Shown here one piece after another: positions 1-9,167 of a DNA stretch of 64,000 nucleotides. The position numbers and the translations under genes are program-made. The stretch is taken from assembly GCF_004340905.1 (NCBI RefSeq), contig NZ_SLXD01000014.1, forward strand, positions 124,001 to 188,000, read 5' to 3'. A model generated the notes under the pieces. It did no database searches. It was not told the DNA's origin and saw only the letters and a program-made list of their open reading frames with translations. The stretch is from Rubrivivax gelatinosus (lineage in GTDB: Bacteria > Pseudomonadota > Gammaproteobacteria > Burkholderiales > Burkholderiaceae_C). Numbering within the stretch: position 1 is the stretch's first letter; each line of letters starts with the position of its first letter.

Positions 1-310
1 AGATGCCGCGCGGGTTGTGTTCGTCCTGCCAGAGGTTGTAGAGCCAGGGGCCGCGGCGCACGACGGCGGGGATGCGGTCGCGCGAGTCGAGGATGGCTCG
101 GATGCGCGCTCGCGTGGCCTCGAAACCGGGCTGCTTCTGCAGCAGCGCCTCGCTCTCGGCATTGCGTTCGCGCACCCAGGCGAGCGCGCGCTCGCCCTGC
201 ACGTCCTCGAGCCACAGCAGTTCGTCGTCGGGAGGGGTGTCGGCAAGAGTCATCGTCGGCAGCGCGGCTGCCAGCGGCAGCACGAAGGAGAAGTCACGGC
301 GGGAGATCAT
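1..310 (-). CDS. prolyl oligopeptidase family (S9) peptidase, N-terminal fragment
   Basis: Only the N-terminal ~103 residues are in the window; the rest lies beyond the left edge. After a leader with an SRRDFSF twin-arginine-like motif and a hydrophobic stretch come LWLEDVQGERALAWV and RNAESEALL, followed by PWLYNLWQDEHNPRG. This is the characteristic opening of the beta-propeller domain of S9A prolyl oligopeptidases, which cut short proline-containing peptides. The ATG is 14 bases after the yaeQ stop, so the two genes probably share a transcript. Export through Tat is an inference from the leader. The catalytic Ser-Asp-His domain cannot be inspected here. Confidence 0.8.
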   Translation of the reverse strand, partial: MISRRDFSFVLPLAAALPTMTLADTPPDDELLWLEDVQGERALAWVRERNAESEALLQKQPGFEATRARIRAILDSRDRIPAVVRRGPWLYNLWQDEHNPRGI

Positions 311-323
311 CGGGGCGGGTCTT

Positions 324-881
324 TCAGTCGGCGGGCCAGAGTCTGACGGGGGCGATCTCGACGCTGGTGCCGGCGTCGCCGACCCAGACGTGACCGTCCT
401 GCACCGTCACCTGCAGCTGCATCGAGCGCGCGGCGAGCCGGGCCAGCTCCTGCGTCTGCGCCGCCGGCAACTGCCACACCCGCAGGTTGCGCAGCCGCGT
501 GATCTTGCCCTGCAGGCCGCTCCACCACACCGGCACCGACTGGCCGTAGGCGTAGAGCGTCACCAGGTCGGCGCGGCCGCAGGCCTTGGTGAGCCGGCGA
601 TCATCGGTCTGGCCGATCTCGATCCAGTGGCGCAGGCGGCCGTCGAGGTCGCGCTGCCAGAGCGCGGGCTCGTCGGCGTCGGACAGGCCGCGCGTGAACT
701 GCAGGTTGTCGGCGGCGTCGCCGGCGCCGGCCTGCAGCGCGAAGGCCAGCAGGCGCACCATCAGGCGCTCCTCGGTCTCCGAGGGGTGCAGGGCGAGGGT
801 CAGGGAATGGTCCGCGTACAGCGGCCGGTCCATGTCGGCCACCGCGACGGCAGCCTTGTAGATCGTCGATTTGAGCGCCAT
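324..881 (-). CDS. yaeQ: YaeQ family protein
   Basis: The 185-residue product starts MALKSTIYKA and contains the family-typical segments YADHSLTLALHPSET, ERLMVRLLAFAL and WIEIGQTDDRRLTKA. Its length matches YaeQ (~180 aa). YaeQ is a cytosolic protein with a PD-(D/E)XK nuclease-like fold; it was noticed as a suppressor connected with RfaH, and its biochemical role is not settled. The ATG at 881 is chosen over longer in-frame extensions because conservation begins exactly there. The S9 peptidase gene follows 14 bases downstream on the same strand. Confidence 0.9.
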   Translation of the reverse strand: MALKSTIYKAAVAVADMDRPLYADHSLTLALHPSETEERLMVRLLAFALQAGAGDAADNLQFTRGLSDADEPALWQRDLDGRLRHWIEIGQTDDRRLTKACGRADLVTLYAYGQSVPVWWSGLQGKITRLRNLRVWQLPAAQTQELARLAARSMQLQVTVQDGHVWVGDAGTSVEIAPVRLWPAD

Positions 882-1044
882 GAAGGCCCGGGGGAGGCGG
901 CAACGTCGCCGCGCCGCGCACTGTGCCACAGCGGCGACGGCCGAGGCGCCGGGCTGTCCCGGGCCGGCGACGGGGCTCGTCGCGGGTGGCATCATCCCGG
1001 GTTCGGCCGGCGGTCGCCGGCCACCCCATTCACGAGGATCGTTC

Positions 1045-1755
1045 ATGAACCGCAACCTTGCGCCGCGCATTGCCGCGGCCCTGCTGATCGTCTGCGGCGG
1101 CACGCTGGCCGTCGCCCCGGGTGCCATCGCCCAGAACAAGGCCGAAGGCCGCACGCTGACGCTGGGCGGCAGCGGCGGTGCCGGCGGCCCGGTGCTGACG
1201 CGCAAGGAACTGCGCGAGTGCCTCGATCGCCAGGACGCCATCGCCAAGGCGCGCACCGTGCTCGACACCGACCGCCAGGCGCTGGACGCCGAGCGCGAGG
1301 CGATCAAGGTCGAGCAGGAGCAGATCAAGGCCGACCGCGTCAAGATCGACGAGACCAAGGCCGCCGCCGTCAGCCTGAACCAGCGCTACAAGGATCTGAA
1401 CGCCCGCGTCGAGGCCTGGAACGCGCAGCGCAAGGAGGCCGAGGACCGCAGCGGCCCGTCCGGCGACCGCGAGCGCCGCCGCCTCGAGCGCGAGCGTGTC
1501 GACATGGAGAAGACGCAGGCCGCGCTGGACGCCGAGCGCGAGAAGATCGCCAGCGGCAACGAGGCCGCCGTCAACAGCTACAACGATCGAGCCACGGCGC
1601 TGGACGGCCGCGTGAAGGACTGGAACCAGCGCAACGACGAGATCTTCAAGCGCAGCGAGAAGCTGGCCGCCGAGCGCGACCTGTGGGCCGGCGAGTGCGC
1701 CAACCGCCGCTACCGCGAAGACGACGAGATCCTGCTGAAGAAGGGCGCCAAGTGA
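1045..1755 (+). CDS. exported coiled-coil protein of unknown function
   Basis: The 236-residue protein has a signal peptide (MNRNLAPRIAAALL to about APGAIAQ, residues 1-31). Its remainder is almost entirely charged helix: repeated Asp/Glu/Lys/Arg/Gln heptads from about residue 50 to 215 predict a long coiled coil. Two cysteines (in RECLDR and GECANRR) flank the helix and could form a disulphide. GAGGA lies upstream of the ATG. The stop overlaps the GTG of the M3 peptidase by four bases (GTGA), so the two are translationally coupled. I do not recognise the family. A periplasmic or outer-membrane-associated location is inferred from the leader. Confidence 0.7.
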   Translation: MNRNLAPRIAAALLIVCGGTLAVAPGAIAQNKAEGRTLTLGGSGGAGGPVLTRKELRECLDRQDAIAKARTVLDTDRQALDAEREAIKVEQEQIKADRVKIDETKAAAVSLNQRYKDLNARVEAWNAQRKEAEDRSGPSGDRERRRLERERVDMEKTQAALDAEREKIASGNEAAVNSYNDRATALDGRVKDWNQRNDEIFKRSEKLAAERDLWAGECANRRYREDDEILLKKGAK

Positions 1756-3839
1756 GCGCCGCGGTGTCGACCTCCGTGGCGGGCAACCCGCTGCTGCAGG
1801 ACTGGACCGCGCCCTTCGGCCTGCCGCCTTTCGACGCCCTGGATCCGGCGCACTTCCGCCCCGCGTTCGAAGCGGCGATGCAGGCCCACCGCGACGAGCT
1901 CGCCGCGATCGGCGCCTGCACCGAGGCGCCGAGCTTCGAGAACACCGTGGCGGCCTTCGACCGCAGCGGCCGGCAGCTCGCGCGCATCGACGCCGTCTTC
2001 TACAACCTGACGGCCTCGCACACCTCGGCCGATCTGCAGGCCGTGCAGCGCGAGATGGCCGGCCCGCTGGCCGCGCACGACAACGCCGTCTACATGGACG
2101 CGGCGCTGTTCGCGCGCCTGGACGCGTTGCACGCGCGCCGCGCCGCGCTGGGCCTGGAGCCCGAGCAGCTGCGCCTGCTCGAGCGCATCCACCTGGACTT
2201 CGTGCGCGCCGGCGCGCGCCTGCAGGGCGCGGCGCAGAAGCGCTACGCCGAGGTGATGGAGGAGCTCGCCGCGCTGACGACACGTTTTGCGCAGAACGTG
2301 CTGCACGACGAGGCCTCGTTCCGCCTGGAGCTGAAGACCGAGGCCGACCTCGCCGGCCTGCCCGGCTTCGTGCGCGCCGCCGCGCGCCAGGCCGCGGCCG
2401 ACCGCGGGCTGGACGGCCACGTCGTGACGCTGTCGCGTTCGCTGGTCGTGCCCTTCCTGACCTACTCCGAGCGCCGCGACCTGCGCGAAGCCGCCTGGCG
2501 CGCCTGGGTCTCGCGCGGCGAGCACGCCGGCGAGCACGACAACCGCGAGGTCGCGCGCGACATCCTGCGCCTGCGCCGCGAGCAGGCCTCGCTGCACGGC
2601 CAGGCCTGCTACGCCGACTACGCGCTGGCCGACACGATGGCCGGCCGCCAGCAGGCGGTGCAGCAACTGCTCGACGAGGTCTGGCCGCGTGCGCTGGACG
2701 CGGTGGCGCGCGAGCGTGCCGCGCTGGAGGAGGTCAAGGCCGCCGCCGGCGTGCCGGGCACGATCGAGGCCTGGGACTGGCGTTACTGGGCGGAGAAGGT
2801 GCGCCAGCAGCGCTACGCGGTCGACGACGCCGAGGTCAAGCCGTACTTCGCGCTGGAGAACGTGGTCGCCGCGGCCTTCGACTGCGCCGGCCGGCTCTTT
2901 GGCCTGCAGTTCGTGCGCCGCGCCGACCTGCCGGTCTACCACCCCGACGTGCACGCCTACGAGGTGCGCGACGCCGCGGGCACGGCGATCGGCGTGTTCC
3001 TGCAGGACAACTTCGCGCGCCCGAGCAAACGCAGCGGCGCCTGGATGAGCCCGCTGCGCTGGCAAAGCCGCAACGCGCCCGACGGCGGCGCCGAGCTGGC
3101 GGTGATCCTGAACAACAACAACTTCGCCAAGGGCGAGCCCGGCCGGCCGACGCTGCTGTCGATGGACGACGTGCGCACGCTGTTCCACGAGTTCGGCCAC
3201 GGCCTGCACGGCCTGCTGTCCAGCGTGCGCTACTCGCGCCTGTCGGGCACGCAGGTGCTGCGCGACTTCGTCGAGCTGCCTTCGCAGCTCTTCGAGCACT
3301 GGGCCACCGTGCCCGAGGTGCTGGCGCGCCACGCGCGCCACGTCGACACCGGCGCGCCGATCCCCGAGGACCTGGTGCGCCGGCTGCAGGCCGCACGCCG
3401 CTTCAACCAGGGCTACGAGACCGTGCGCTACTGCGCCAGCGCGATCGTCGACATGGCGGTGCACGCGCTGCACGACGCCGAGCCGCCGGCCGACCTGTGC
3501 GCCTTCGAGGCCGGGCTGATGGCCGCGCAGGGGCTGCCGGCCGCGGTGGGCATGAACCACCGCCTGGTGCACTTCCAGCACCTGTTCTCGAGTTCGGGCT
3601 ACGCCGCCGGCTACTACGTCTACCTCTGGGCCGAGGTGCTCGACGCCGACGGCTACGACGCCTTCGTCGAGGCCGGCAGCCCGTTCGACCCGAAGGTCGC
3701 CGAGGCGCTCAAGCGCTACGTCTACTCGGCGGGCAACAGCCTGGAGCCGGGCGCGGCCTACGCCGCGTTCCGCGGCCGGGCGCCGACGGTGCGGCCGCTG
3801 CTCGAGAAGCGCGGCCTGCTCGCCGCCGAACCGGCCTGA
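1752..3839 (+). CDS. dcp: M3 family metallopeptidase, peptidyl-dipeptidase Dcp type
   Basis: The 695-residue zinc peptidase has the M3 signature HEFGH at residues 479-483, followed by GLHGLLS. The N-terminus (NPLLQDW, FDALDPAHFRPAFEAAM, EAPSFENTVAAF) aligns from memory with E. coli Dcp rather than with OpdA. Dcp removes C-terminal dipeptides from peptides. No signal peptide is visible, so the enzyme is probably cytosolic. I take GTG at 1752, which overlaps the previous stop; a second in-frame GTG lies at 1764. The long open frame upstream of 1752 is a high-G+C shadow. It converges on the hybrid kinase gene with a 22-base gap. Confidence 0.9.
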   Translation: MSAAVSTSVAGNPLLQDWTAPFGLPPFDALDPAHFRPAFEAAMQAHRDELAAIGACTEAPSFENTVAAFDRSGRQLARIDAVFYNLTASHTSADLQAVQREMAGPLAAHDNAVYMDAALFARLDALHARRAALGLEPEQLRLLERIHLDFVRAGARLQGAAQKRYAEVMEELAALTTRFAQNVLHDEASFRLELKTEADLAGLPGFVRAAARQAAADRGLDGHVVTLSRSLVVPFLTYSERRDLREAAWRAWVSRGEHAGEHDNREVARDILRLRREQASLHGQACYADYALADTMAGRQQAVQQLLDEVWPRALDAVARERAALEEVKAAAGVPGTIEAWDWRYWAEKVRQQRYAVDDAEVKPYFALENVVAAAFDCAGRLFGLQFVRRADLPVYHPDVHAYEVRDAAGTAIGVFLQDNFARPSKRSGAWMSPLRWQSRNAPDGGAELAVILNNNNFAKGEPGRPTLLSMDDVRTLFHEFGHGLHGLLSSVRYSRLSGTQVLRDFVELPSQLFEHWATVPEVLARHARHVDTGAPIPEDLVRRLQAARRFNQGYETVRYCASAIVDMAVHALHDAEPPADLCAFEAGLMAAQGLPAAVGMNHRLVHFQHLFSSSGYAAGYYVYLWAEVLDADGYDAFVEAGSPFDPKVAEALKRYVYSAGNSLEPGAAYAAFRGRAPTVRPLLEKRGLLAAEPA

Positions 3840-3861
3840 AGCCGGCGGCCGCTCCCGGCGT

Positions 3862-6800
3862 TCAGGCCGGGGGCGGCCCGAACATCGCGCTCAGCGCCTC
3901 CATGAAGGCGCGGAAGTCCAGCGGCTTGGTCCAGTAGTCGACCATGCCCGCGGCCAGCGCGCGCTCGATCTCCTCGGGCATCGCGTTGGCCGACAGCGCC
4001 ACCACCGGCGTCGCCACCGTCGCCGGCTGCGCGCGCAGCCGGCGCAGCACCTCGTGGCCGTCGATGTCGGGCAGCTGCATGTCCAGCAGGATCAGCGCCG
4101 GGCGCAGCTCGGCCGCGAAGCGTACCCCGCTGACGCCGTCCTCGGCGACGACCAGACGCAGGTCCGGCCGGCGCGCCACCAGCTCCGAGATGATCAGCGC
4201 GTTCACCGGGTTGTCCTCGACGTAGAGCACGACGGCCGACGGCACCCCCGGCGTCACCGCCGGCAGCTGGCGCGGCGGGCGCGGTTCGGCCGGGGCCGGC
4301 GCGGGCGACGCCGCGCCGTCGGGCAGCGACAGCTCTACCACCGTGCCCACGCCGGGCGTGCTGCGCACCGCCACGGAGCCGCCCATGCGTTCGACCAGCG
4401 ACTTCACGATCACCAGCCCGATGCCGGTGCCCGGGATGCCCTCGCGCTCGAGCCCCAGGCGATTGAAGGGCTCGAAAAGGTGGCACAGCTGCTGCCTGCT
4501 CATGCCGCGCCCGGTGTCGGCCACGCTCAGCAGCACCTTGCCGTCGCGGCGCCGCGCCTGCAGCTCGACGCTGCCGCCGTCGCGGTTGTACTTGATGGCG
4601 TTGGTCAGCAGGTTCTGCAGCACCTGGCGCAGCCGCACCGTGTCGGCGAGCGCGACGCCCTCGATCGGCCCGGCGACCACGGCCACGCCGCGCCCGGCGC
4701 GCAGCGGCTCGACCAGTTCCAGCGTCTGCTCCACGAGCGCGCGCAGCGCCACGCGTTCGGCGGCCACGCGCATCTCGCCGCCCTCCAGGCTGGCGAGGTC
4801 GAGCACGTCGTCCACCAGCGCCAGCAGCTGCTGGCCCGCGCCGCGCACCGCCTGCAGGTGTCGCCGGCGTGTCGTCTCCGCCGCATCGGGGCCGCAGTCG
4901 GCGAGCAGCAGCTCGGTGAAGCCCAGCACCGCGTTCAGCGGCGTGCGCAGCTCGTGGCTCATGCGCGATAGGAAACGCGACTTGGCCTGGCTTTCGCGCA
5001 GCGCGATCGCACGCTCCTGGCGTGCGGCGTCGGCGGCGCGGCGGTCGGTGATGTCCCACTCGACGCCGATGCGCCGCCGGGGCTGGCCGTCGGGGCCGGG
5101 CAGCACCGTGGAGCGCTCGGCGATCCAGCGCACCGTGCCGTCGGGCCAGACGACGCGGAACTCGAGGTCGGGCTCCGAGTCCGGGTGCAGCGGCTCGAGC
5201 AGGTGCAGCTGCATCGTGTCGCGGTCGGCAGGGTGCACGTACCCCAGGCGCTCGTCGATGGTGGGCGGCGTGGCGCGTGGCGGCAGGCCCCGCAGGCGCC
5301 ACATCTGCTCGTCCCAGATCGCGCTGCCGTCGCGCACGTCGAGCTCCCAGGTGCCGACGCCGGCGCCGCGGGCGGCGAGCATCGCGCGTTCGCTGGCCTG
5401 GTGCAGCGCGGTCTCGGCGCGGCGGCGGTCGGTGAGGTCGAGCACGATGCCGAACATCGTGTCGCCGGCCGGGCCGTCGAAGCCGGCGCGCACGCTCAGC
5501 TCGCGCACCTCGCCGTCGGTGCGCACGATGCGCACCAGCACGTCGCTCTGGCGTTGTCCGCTGCGGCGCCACTGCTCGAAGCGGCGGTCGATGCGTTCGC
5601 GGTCGCCGGGGTGCACGAAACGCTGCAGCCACTCGGCCCAGCTCGGCGCCGGATCCTGCGGCCCCAGACCGTGGATGGCCCGCAGCTGCTCGTTCCAGGT
5701 GACCTGTGGCGGCTCGACGCTCCAGTAGCCGATGCCGGCGGCGCGCGTGGCGAGCTCGAAGCGCCTGCCCAGTTCGGCGACGCGGCGCGACTCGTCGACG
5801 CGTTCGGTGACGTCCATCGCCACGCCGATGAAGGCCACCGGCCGGCCCTGGCCGTCACGCTCGACGGCTCGGCGCACGAGCATGCTGCGCCAGACCTCGC
5901 CGTCGGGACGGCGGTAGCGCAGCTCGGTGTCCACCGGTTCGTCGCTGGCCAGCACGGCCTGGCGCTGCGCGTCCAGGCGCGGCAGGTCCTGCGGGTGCAC
6001 GAGCTCGCGCAGCTGGGCGGCGGGCAGGCCGCGGGGCTCCAGCGGCAGGCCCAGCACCTGGGCGGCGCGCGGGTTGTAGTGCACGCGGTCGTCGCACAGG
6101 TCGTGGCGCCACAGCGCGATGCCGGTCATGTCGGCGGCCATCGCGATCTGCGACATCGTCGAGTCGTGCGAATGGGCCAGCGACCAGGCCAGCGTGTCGT
6201 CGACGAGAAAGCCGACGGCGCGCGAGGCGCGACCCTGCTCGTCGGGCAGCACGACGCACTCGCACAGCAGCGAGCGCAGCTGGCCCGCCGGGGTGCGCGC
6301 GTGGTAGCGGTAGCGGTGGTGCCCGGGGCGCTGCAGCGTCTGGCGGATCGAGCCGACGAAGCCCTCGTGGTCGGCGGCGACGATGGCGCGTTCGGCCTCC
6401 TCCATCGGCGGCGCCTCGCCTTCGCCGTCCAGGCCGCGCATCGCGAACACGCGCCGGTCCCAGAAGCCGCGGCCGGTCTTCAGGTCGCGCTCCCAGCGGC
6501 CCAGGCGCCCGACCGACACGGCCACGTCCTGCAGCGCGCGCAGCTCGTCGCGCTCGGCTTCGACGGCGCGTTCGGCGTCGCGCCAGACCAGCGACAGCAG
6601 CCGGCTGCCGTCGGCCAGGCGGGCCGGCGTGACGGCGATCCAGCGTGCGCCGTCCGGCACGTCACGGCGCAGCTCGAAGCTCTGGCGCTCGTCCCAGCCC
6701 TGTGCCAGGCGGGACGCGGCGTCGGCGTCCAGGCCGAGCACTTCGGCGGCCGGCGTGCCGGGGGCGGCGCCCTCGCTGCCCAGCAGCGTGCGGGCCGCGG

Positions 6801-6930
6801 CGTTCAGCCGTCGCAGGCGGCCGTCGGCGTCCAGCGCCAGCGTCGCGGCGGGAAGGGCTTCGAACCAGTCGACGGGGGCAAGATCCGCTGCCGTGGGCGC
6901 GGACGGGGGCGTCGATTCACGGCGCGGCAT
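3862..6930 (-). CDS. multi-PAS hybrid sensor histidine kinase with C-terminal receiver
   Basis: The 1022-residue protein has no obvious membrane segment. From the N-terminus I count five PAS/PAC-like sensor modules (residues ~20-640, with closings such as VAMDVTERVDES, IVLDLTDRRRA and GVEWDITDRRA). Then comes a HisKA domain with phospho-acceptor H659 (SRMSHELRTPLN), a HATPase_c domain (TGIGLVIVKSLVERMGGS) and a receiver with VVLYVEDNPVNAL and phospho-acceptor D950 (LLDMQLPD). No output domain is present, so the signal probably goes on to a separate Hpt or regulator. The ligand is unknown. The neighbouring LytTR pair is separate by architecture. Confidence 0.9.
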   Translation of the reverse strand: MPRRESTPPSAPTAADLAPVDWFEALPAATLALDADGRLRRLNAAARTLLGSEGAAPGTPAAEVLGLDADAASRLAQGWDERQSFELRRDVPDGARWIAVTPARLADGSRLLSLVWRDAERAVEAERDELRALQDVAVSVGRLGRWERDLKTGRGFWDRRVFAMRGLDGEGEAPPMEEAERAIVAADHEGFVGSIRQTLQRPGHHRYRYHARTPAGQLRSLLCECVVLPDEQGRASRAVGFLVDDTLAWSLAHSHDSTMSQIAMAADMTGIALWRHDLCDDRVHYNPRAAQVLGLPLEPRGLPAAQLRELVHPQDLPRLDAQRQAVLASDEPVDTELRYRRPDGEVWRSMLVRRAVERDGQGRPVAFIGVAMDVTERVDESRRVAELGRRFELATRAAGIGYWSVEPPQVTWNEQLRAIHGLGPQDPAPSWAEWLQRFVHPGDRERIDRRFEQWRRSGQRQSDVLVRIVRTDGEVRELSVRAGFDGPAGDTMFGIVLDLTDRRRAETALHQASERAMLAARGAGVGTWELDVRDGSAIWDEQMWRLRGLPPRATPPTIDERLGYVHPADRDTMQLHLLEPLHPDSEPDLEFRVVWPDGTVRWIAERSTVLPGPDGQPRRRIGVEWDITDRRAADAARQERAIALRESQAKSRFLSRMSHELRTPLNAVLGFTELLLADCGPDAAETTRRRHLQAVRGAGQQLLALVDDVLDLASLEGGEMRVAAERVALRALVEQTLELVEPLRAGRGVAVVAGPIEGVALADTVRLRQVLQNLLTNAIKYNRDGGSVELQARRRDGKVLLSVADTGRGMSRQQLCHLFEPFNRLGLEREGIPGTGIGLVIVKSLVERMGGSVAVRSTPGVGTVVELSLPDGAASPAPAPAEPRPPRQLPAVTPGVPSAVVLYVEDNPVNALIISELVARRPDLRLVVAEDGVSGVRFAAELRPALILLDMQLPDIDGHEVLRRLRAQPATVATPVVALSANAMPEEIERALAAGMVDYWTKPLDFRAFMEALSAMFGPPPA

Positions 6931-7034
6931 TCGGACAGCTGGCGAGTTCTGATCGGTCGGGCCGTCAGTATGACGCCGTCACATCGGTTTGGAGTGCCGC
7001 GGCGGCGACGCTGCGGCGCCCGCGCGACTGCCGT

Positions 7035-7799
7035 TCACATCGGCTTGAAGCGCCAGGCGTAGGCCTGGCTGACCGCCAGACGTTCGGCGTGATCACGCAG
7101 ATGCAGCGTGATGCGGCCCAGCTCGTCGCGGTGCGCACGTGCGATGGCGCTGGCGCGCACGATGCAGCCGCGGTGGACCTGCCAGAAGAGCTCGCCGTCC
7201 AGCCCTTCGGCGATCTCCTTGAGCGGTTTGCGCACGTGCGCTTCGTCGTTCGACGTGACGACGCGCGTGTACTTTTCGTCGCTCTGGAAGAACAGCACCT
7301 CGTCGATGCCGAACATCTTGATCGTGTCGCCGACGCTGGCGCTGATCCAGCGCAGCCGCGTTGCCGGGTCGCGCTGCGCGAACTGCGTGCCCAGGCGCTG
7401 CAGCAGGTGGTCCAGTTCGGGCGCCTGGGCGCGTGCGGCCAGGCGCTCGCGCAGCCGTGCCACCGTCTGTGCCAGGCGTTCGGCGACGATCGGCTTGAGC
7501 AGGTAGTCCACGGCGCCGGCGTCGAAGGCCTCGATCGCATGGCTGTCGTAGGCGGTGGTGAACACCGTGTGGCAGCGCCCGCTGGCTGCGCGTGCCACGT
7601 CCAGCCCGCTCAGGCCCGGCATGCGGATGTCCAGGAAGGCGATGTCGGGGTTCAGCTTCTCGATCGCCTCGACCGCGGCCGGGCCGTGTTCGCATTCGGC
7701 GAGGATCTGCAGCTCGGGCCAGGCGGCGGCGAGCATGCGGCGCAGCTCGGCGCGCGGCAGGTCCTCGTCGTCGGCGAGCAAGGCGGTGGGTGTGGTCAT
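7035..7799 (-). CDS. LytTR-family DNA-binding response regulator (LytR/AlgR type)
   Basis: The 254-residue regulator has an N-terminal receiver with acidic residues D10-D12 and phospho-acceptor D57 (AFLDIRMPG), plus the receiver lysine in YLLKPI. The C-terminal half (~145-250) is a LytTR DNA-binding domain, shown by EVLFFQSDEKYTRV, GELFWQVHRGCIV and AYAWRFKP. The gene starts 11 bases after the stop of the LytS-type kinase, its evident partner. In Burkholderiales such pairs are often annotated AlgZ/AlgR. The target genes cannot be deduced from this window. Confidence 0.92.
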   Translation of the reverse strand: MTTPTALLADDEDLPRAELRRMLAAAWPELQILAECEHGPAAVEAIEKLNPDIAFLDIRMPGLSGLDVARAASGRCHTVFTTAYDSHAIEAFDAGAVDYLLKPIVAERLAQTVARLRERLAARAQAPELDHLLQRLGTQFAQRDPATRLRWISASVGDTIKMFGIDEVLFFQSDEKYTRVVTSNDEAHVRKPLKEIAEGLDGELFWQVHRGCIVRASAIARAHRDELGRITLHLRDHAERLAVSQAYAWRFKPM

Positions 7800-7810
7800 G
7801 GGCAGGTCCT

Positions 7811-9091
7811 TCAGGCGTCTTCCAGCGGAACCTTGATCGTCGCCGAGACGCCGCCGCCGGGGCGCGCCTTGAGCGAGAGCGCGGCGCGCTCGCCGTACAG
7901 CTGAGCGAGGCGCTCGCGGATGTTGGCCAGCCCCAGCCCGGTGCCGGCCGCCGAGGCGCCGAAGCCCGCGCCGTCATCCTCGACCACCAGCGCCAGCCGG
8001 CCGTCGTCGCTGCGCTCGGCGCGCACGTCCACGCGAACCGGGCCGATCTTGGGTTCGACGCCGTGTTTGATCGCGTTCTCGGCCAGCGAGATCAGCATCA
8101 GCGGCGGGAAACGCCGGCGCAGCAGCGCCTCGTCGGCCTGCACCGACCAGCTCAGCCGCGGCATGCGCGCGGCCATCAGGCCGAGATAGGCGCGCACGAT
8201 GTCGAACTGGCCGCCGACGGTGGCCTGCGCCGAGCCGTCGCTGCGCAGGCGCGGGATGGCCGCGCGCAGGTACTCGACCAGGCGCTCGATCATCTCGGTG
8301 GCACGCGCCGGGTCGGTGGCGATCGCGCTGCGCACGCCGGCCAGCGTGTTGAACAGGAAATGCGGTTCGACCTGCGCCGCCAGCACCGACAGCCGCAGCT
8401 CGGCCTCGCGCCGCTGCGCCTGGGCCTCGGCCAGCGCACGCTCGCGCGCCAGCGCGGCCAGGCCCTCGCGCTCGCGGCGCCAGCCGCGCAGCCCCAGGCC
8501 GCCGGCGAGCAGGAAGACGATGCTGCCGCGCAGCACGTAGTCCAGCGTCGTCCGGACCGGGTCCTGCTGCTCCTCCTGCTCCTGCTGCTCGGCCACCGGG
8601 TCGTCCGGCGCGCGGATCGTCATGCCGATCATCATCACGATGCGCCGGCGCTTGCCGTGTTCGTCGACGTCGCCGGTGCGCTCGGCGATGTACTGCTTCA
8701 GCGGCTCGGCGGCGTGGGCCTGGAACAGCAGCAGCACGGCGACGACCGAAGCGATCGCCGCGACCAGGCCCCACCACTCGCGGCGCTCGTCCCAGCCGCG
8801 GCGGCGCACCCACAGCCCCAGCAGCGGACCGGCCGTGGCGGCGGTGAGCATCACCAGCACCAGTTCGGTCAGCCCCAGCCAGGGACGGTTGGCCGGGTTG
8901 TCGGTCGAGAAGACGCCGATGAACATCGGCGACAGCGACAGCAGCAGCACCACGCCGACGTGCAGCCAGCGCTGGCGCACCCAGTTCGGGCTGAACACCG
9001 GCCAGCGGCGGTAGCGCGTGAACCAGCCGTGGTGCAGGCCGGTCAGTTCGGCGGGCAGCGGCTGGTCCAGCGTCGGCACGGTCGTCGTCAT
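7811..9091 (-). CDS. LytS/AlgZ-type sensor histidine kinase
   Basis: The 426-residue membrane kinase has a cluster of hydrophobic helices between about residues 40 and 205, interrupted by an acidic Gln/Glu-rich loop (EQQEQEEQQDP). The His_kinase domain then carries QVEPHFLFNTL with the phosphorylated His, and is followed by a HATPase domain (LAENAIKHGVEP, GTGLGLANIRERL). This is the HPK7/LytS architecture that pairs with LytTR regulators. I chose the ATG at 9091 (MTTTVPT) rather than the longer frame because the extra 33 residues are arginine-rich shadow. It forms a two-gene operon with the downstream regulator. Confidence 0.9.
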   Translation of the reverse strand: MTTTVPTLDQPLPAELTGLHHGWFTRYRRWPVFSPNWVRQRWLHVGVVLLLSLSPMFIGVFSTDNPANRPWLGLTELVLVMLTAATAGPLLGLWVRRRGWDERREWWGLVAAIASVVAVLLLFQAHAAEPLKQYIAERTGDVDEHGKRRRIVMMIGMTIRAPDDPVAEQQEQEEQQDPVRTTLDYVLRGSIVFLLAGGLGLRGWRREREGLAALARERALAEAQAQRREAELRLSVLAAQVEPHFLFNTLAGVRSAIATDPARATEMIERLVEYLRAAIPRLRSDGSAQATVGGQFDIVRAYLGLMAARMPRLSWSVQADEALLRRRFPPLMLISLAENAIKHGVEPKIGPVRVDVRAERSDDGRLALVVEDDGAGFGASAAGTGLGLANIRERLAQLYGERAALSLKARPGGGVSATIKVPLEDA

Positions 9092-9167
9092 GGTCCGGGA
9101 GCGTAGCGCCAGCGACCGCCCTCCACGGCGCACGCGACGAACGCCGTGCCCGCCGCGACGAAGCCCG

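Noticed and set aside
72..1751. Upstream extension of the Dcp open frame
   Set aside because: It would run through yaeQ and the coiled-coil gene; family similarity starts at 1752.
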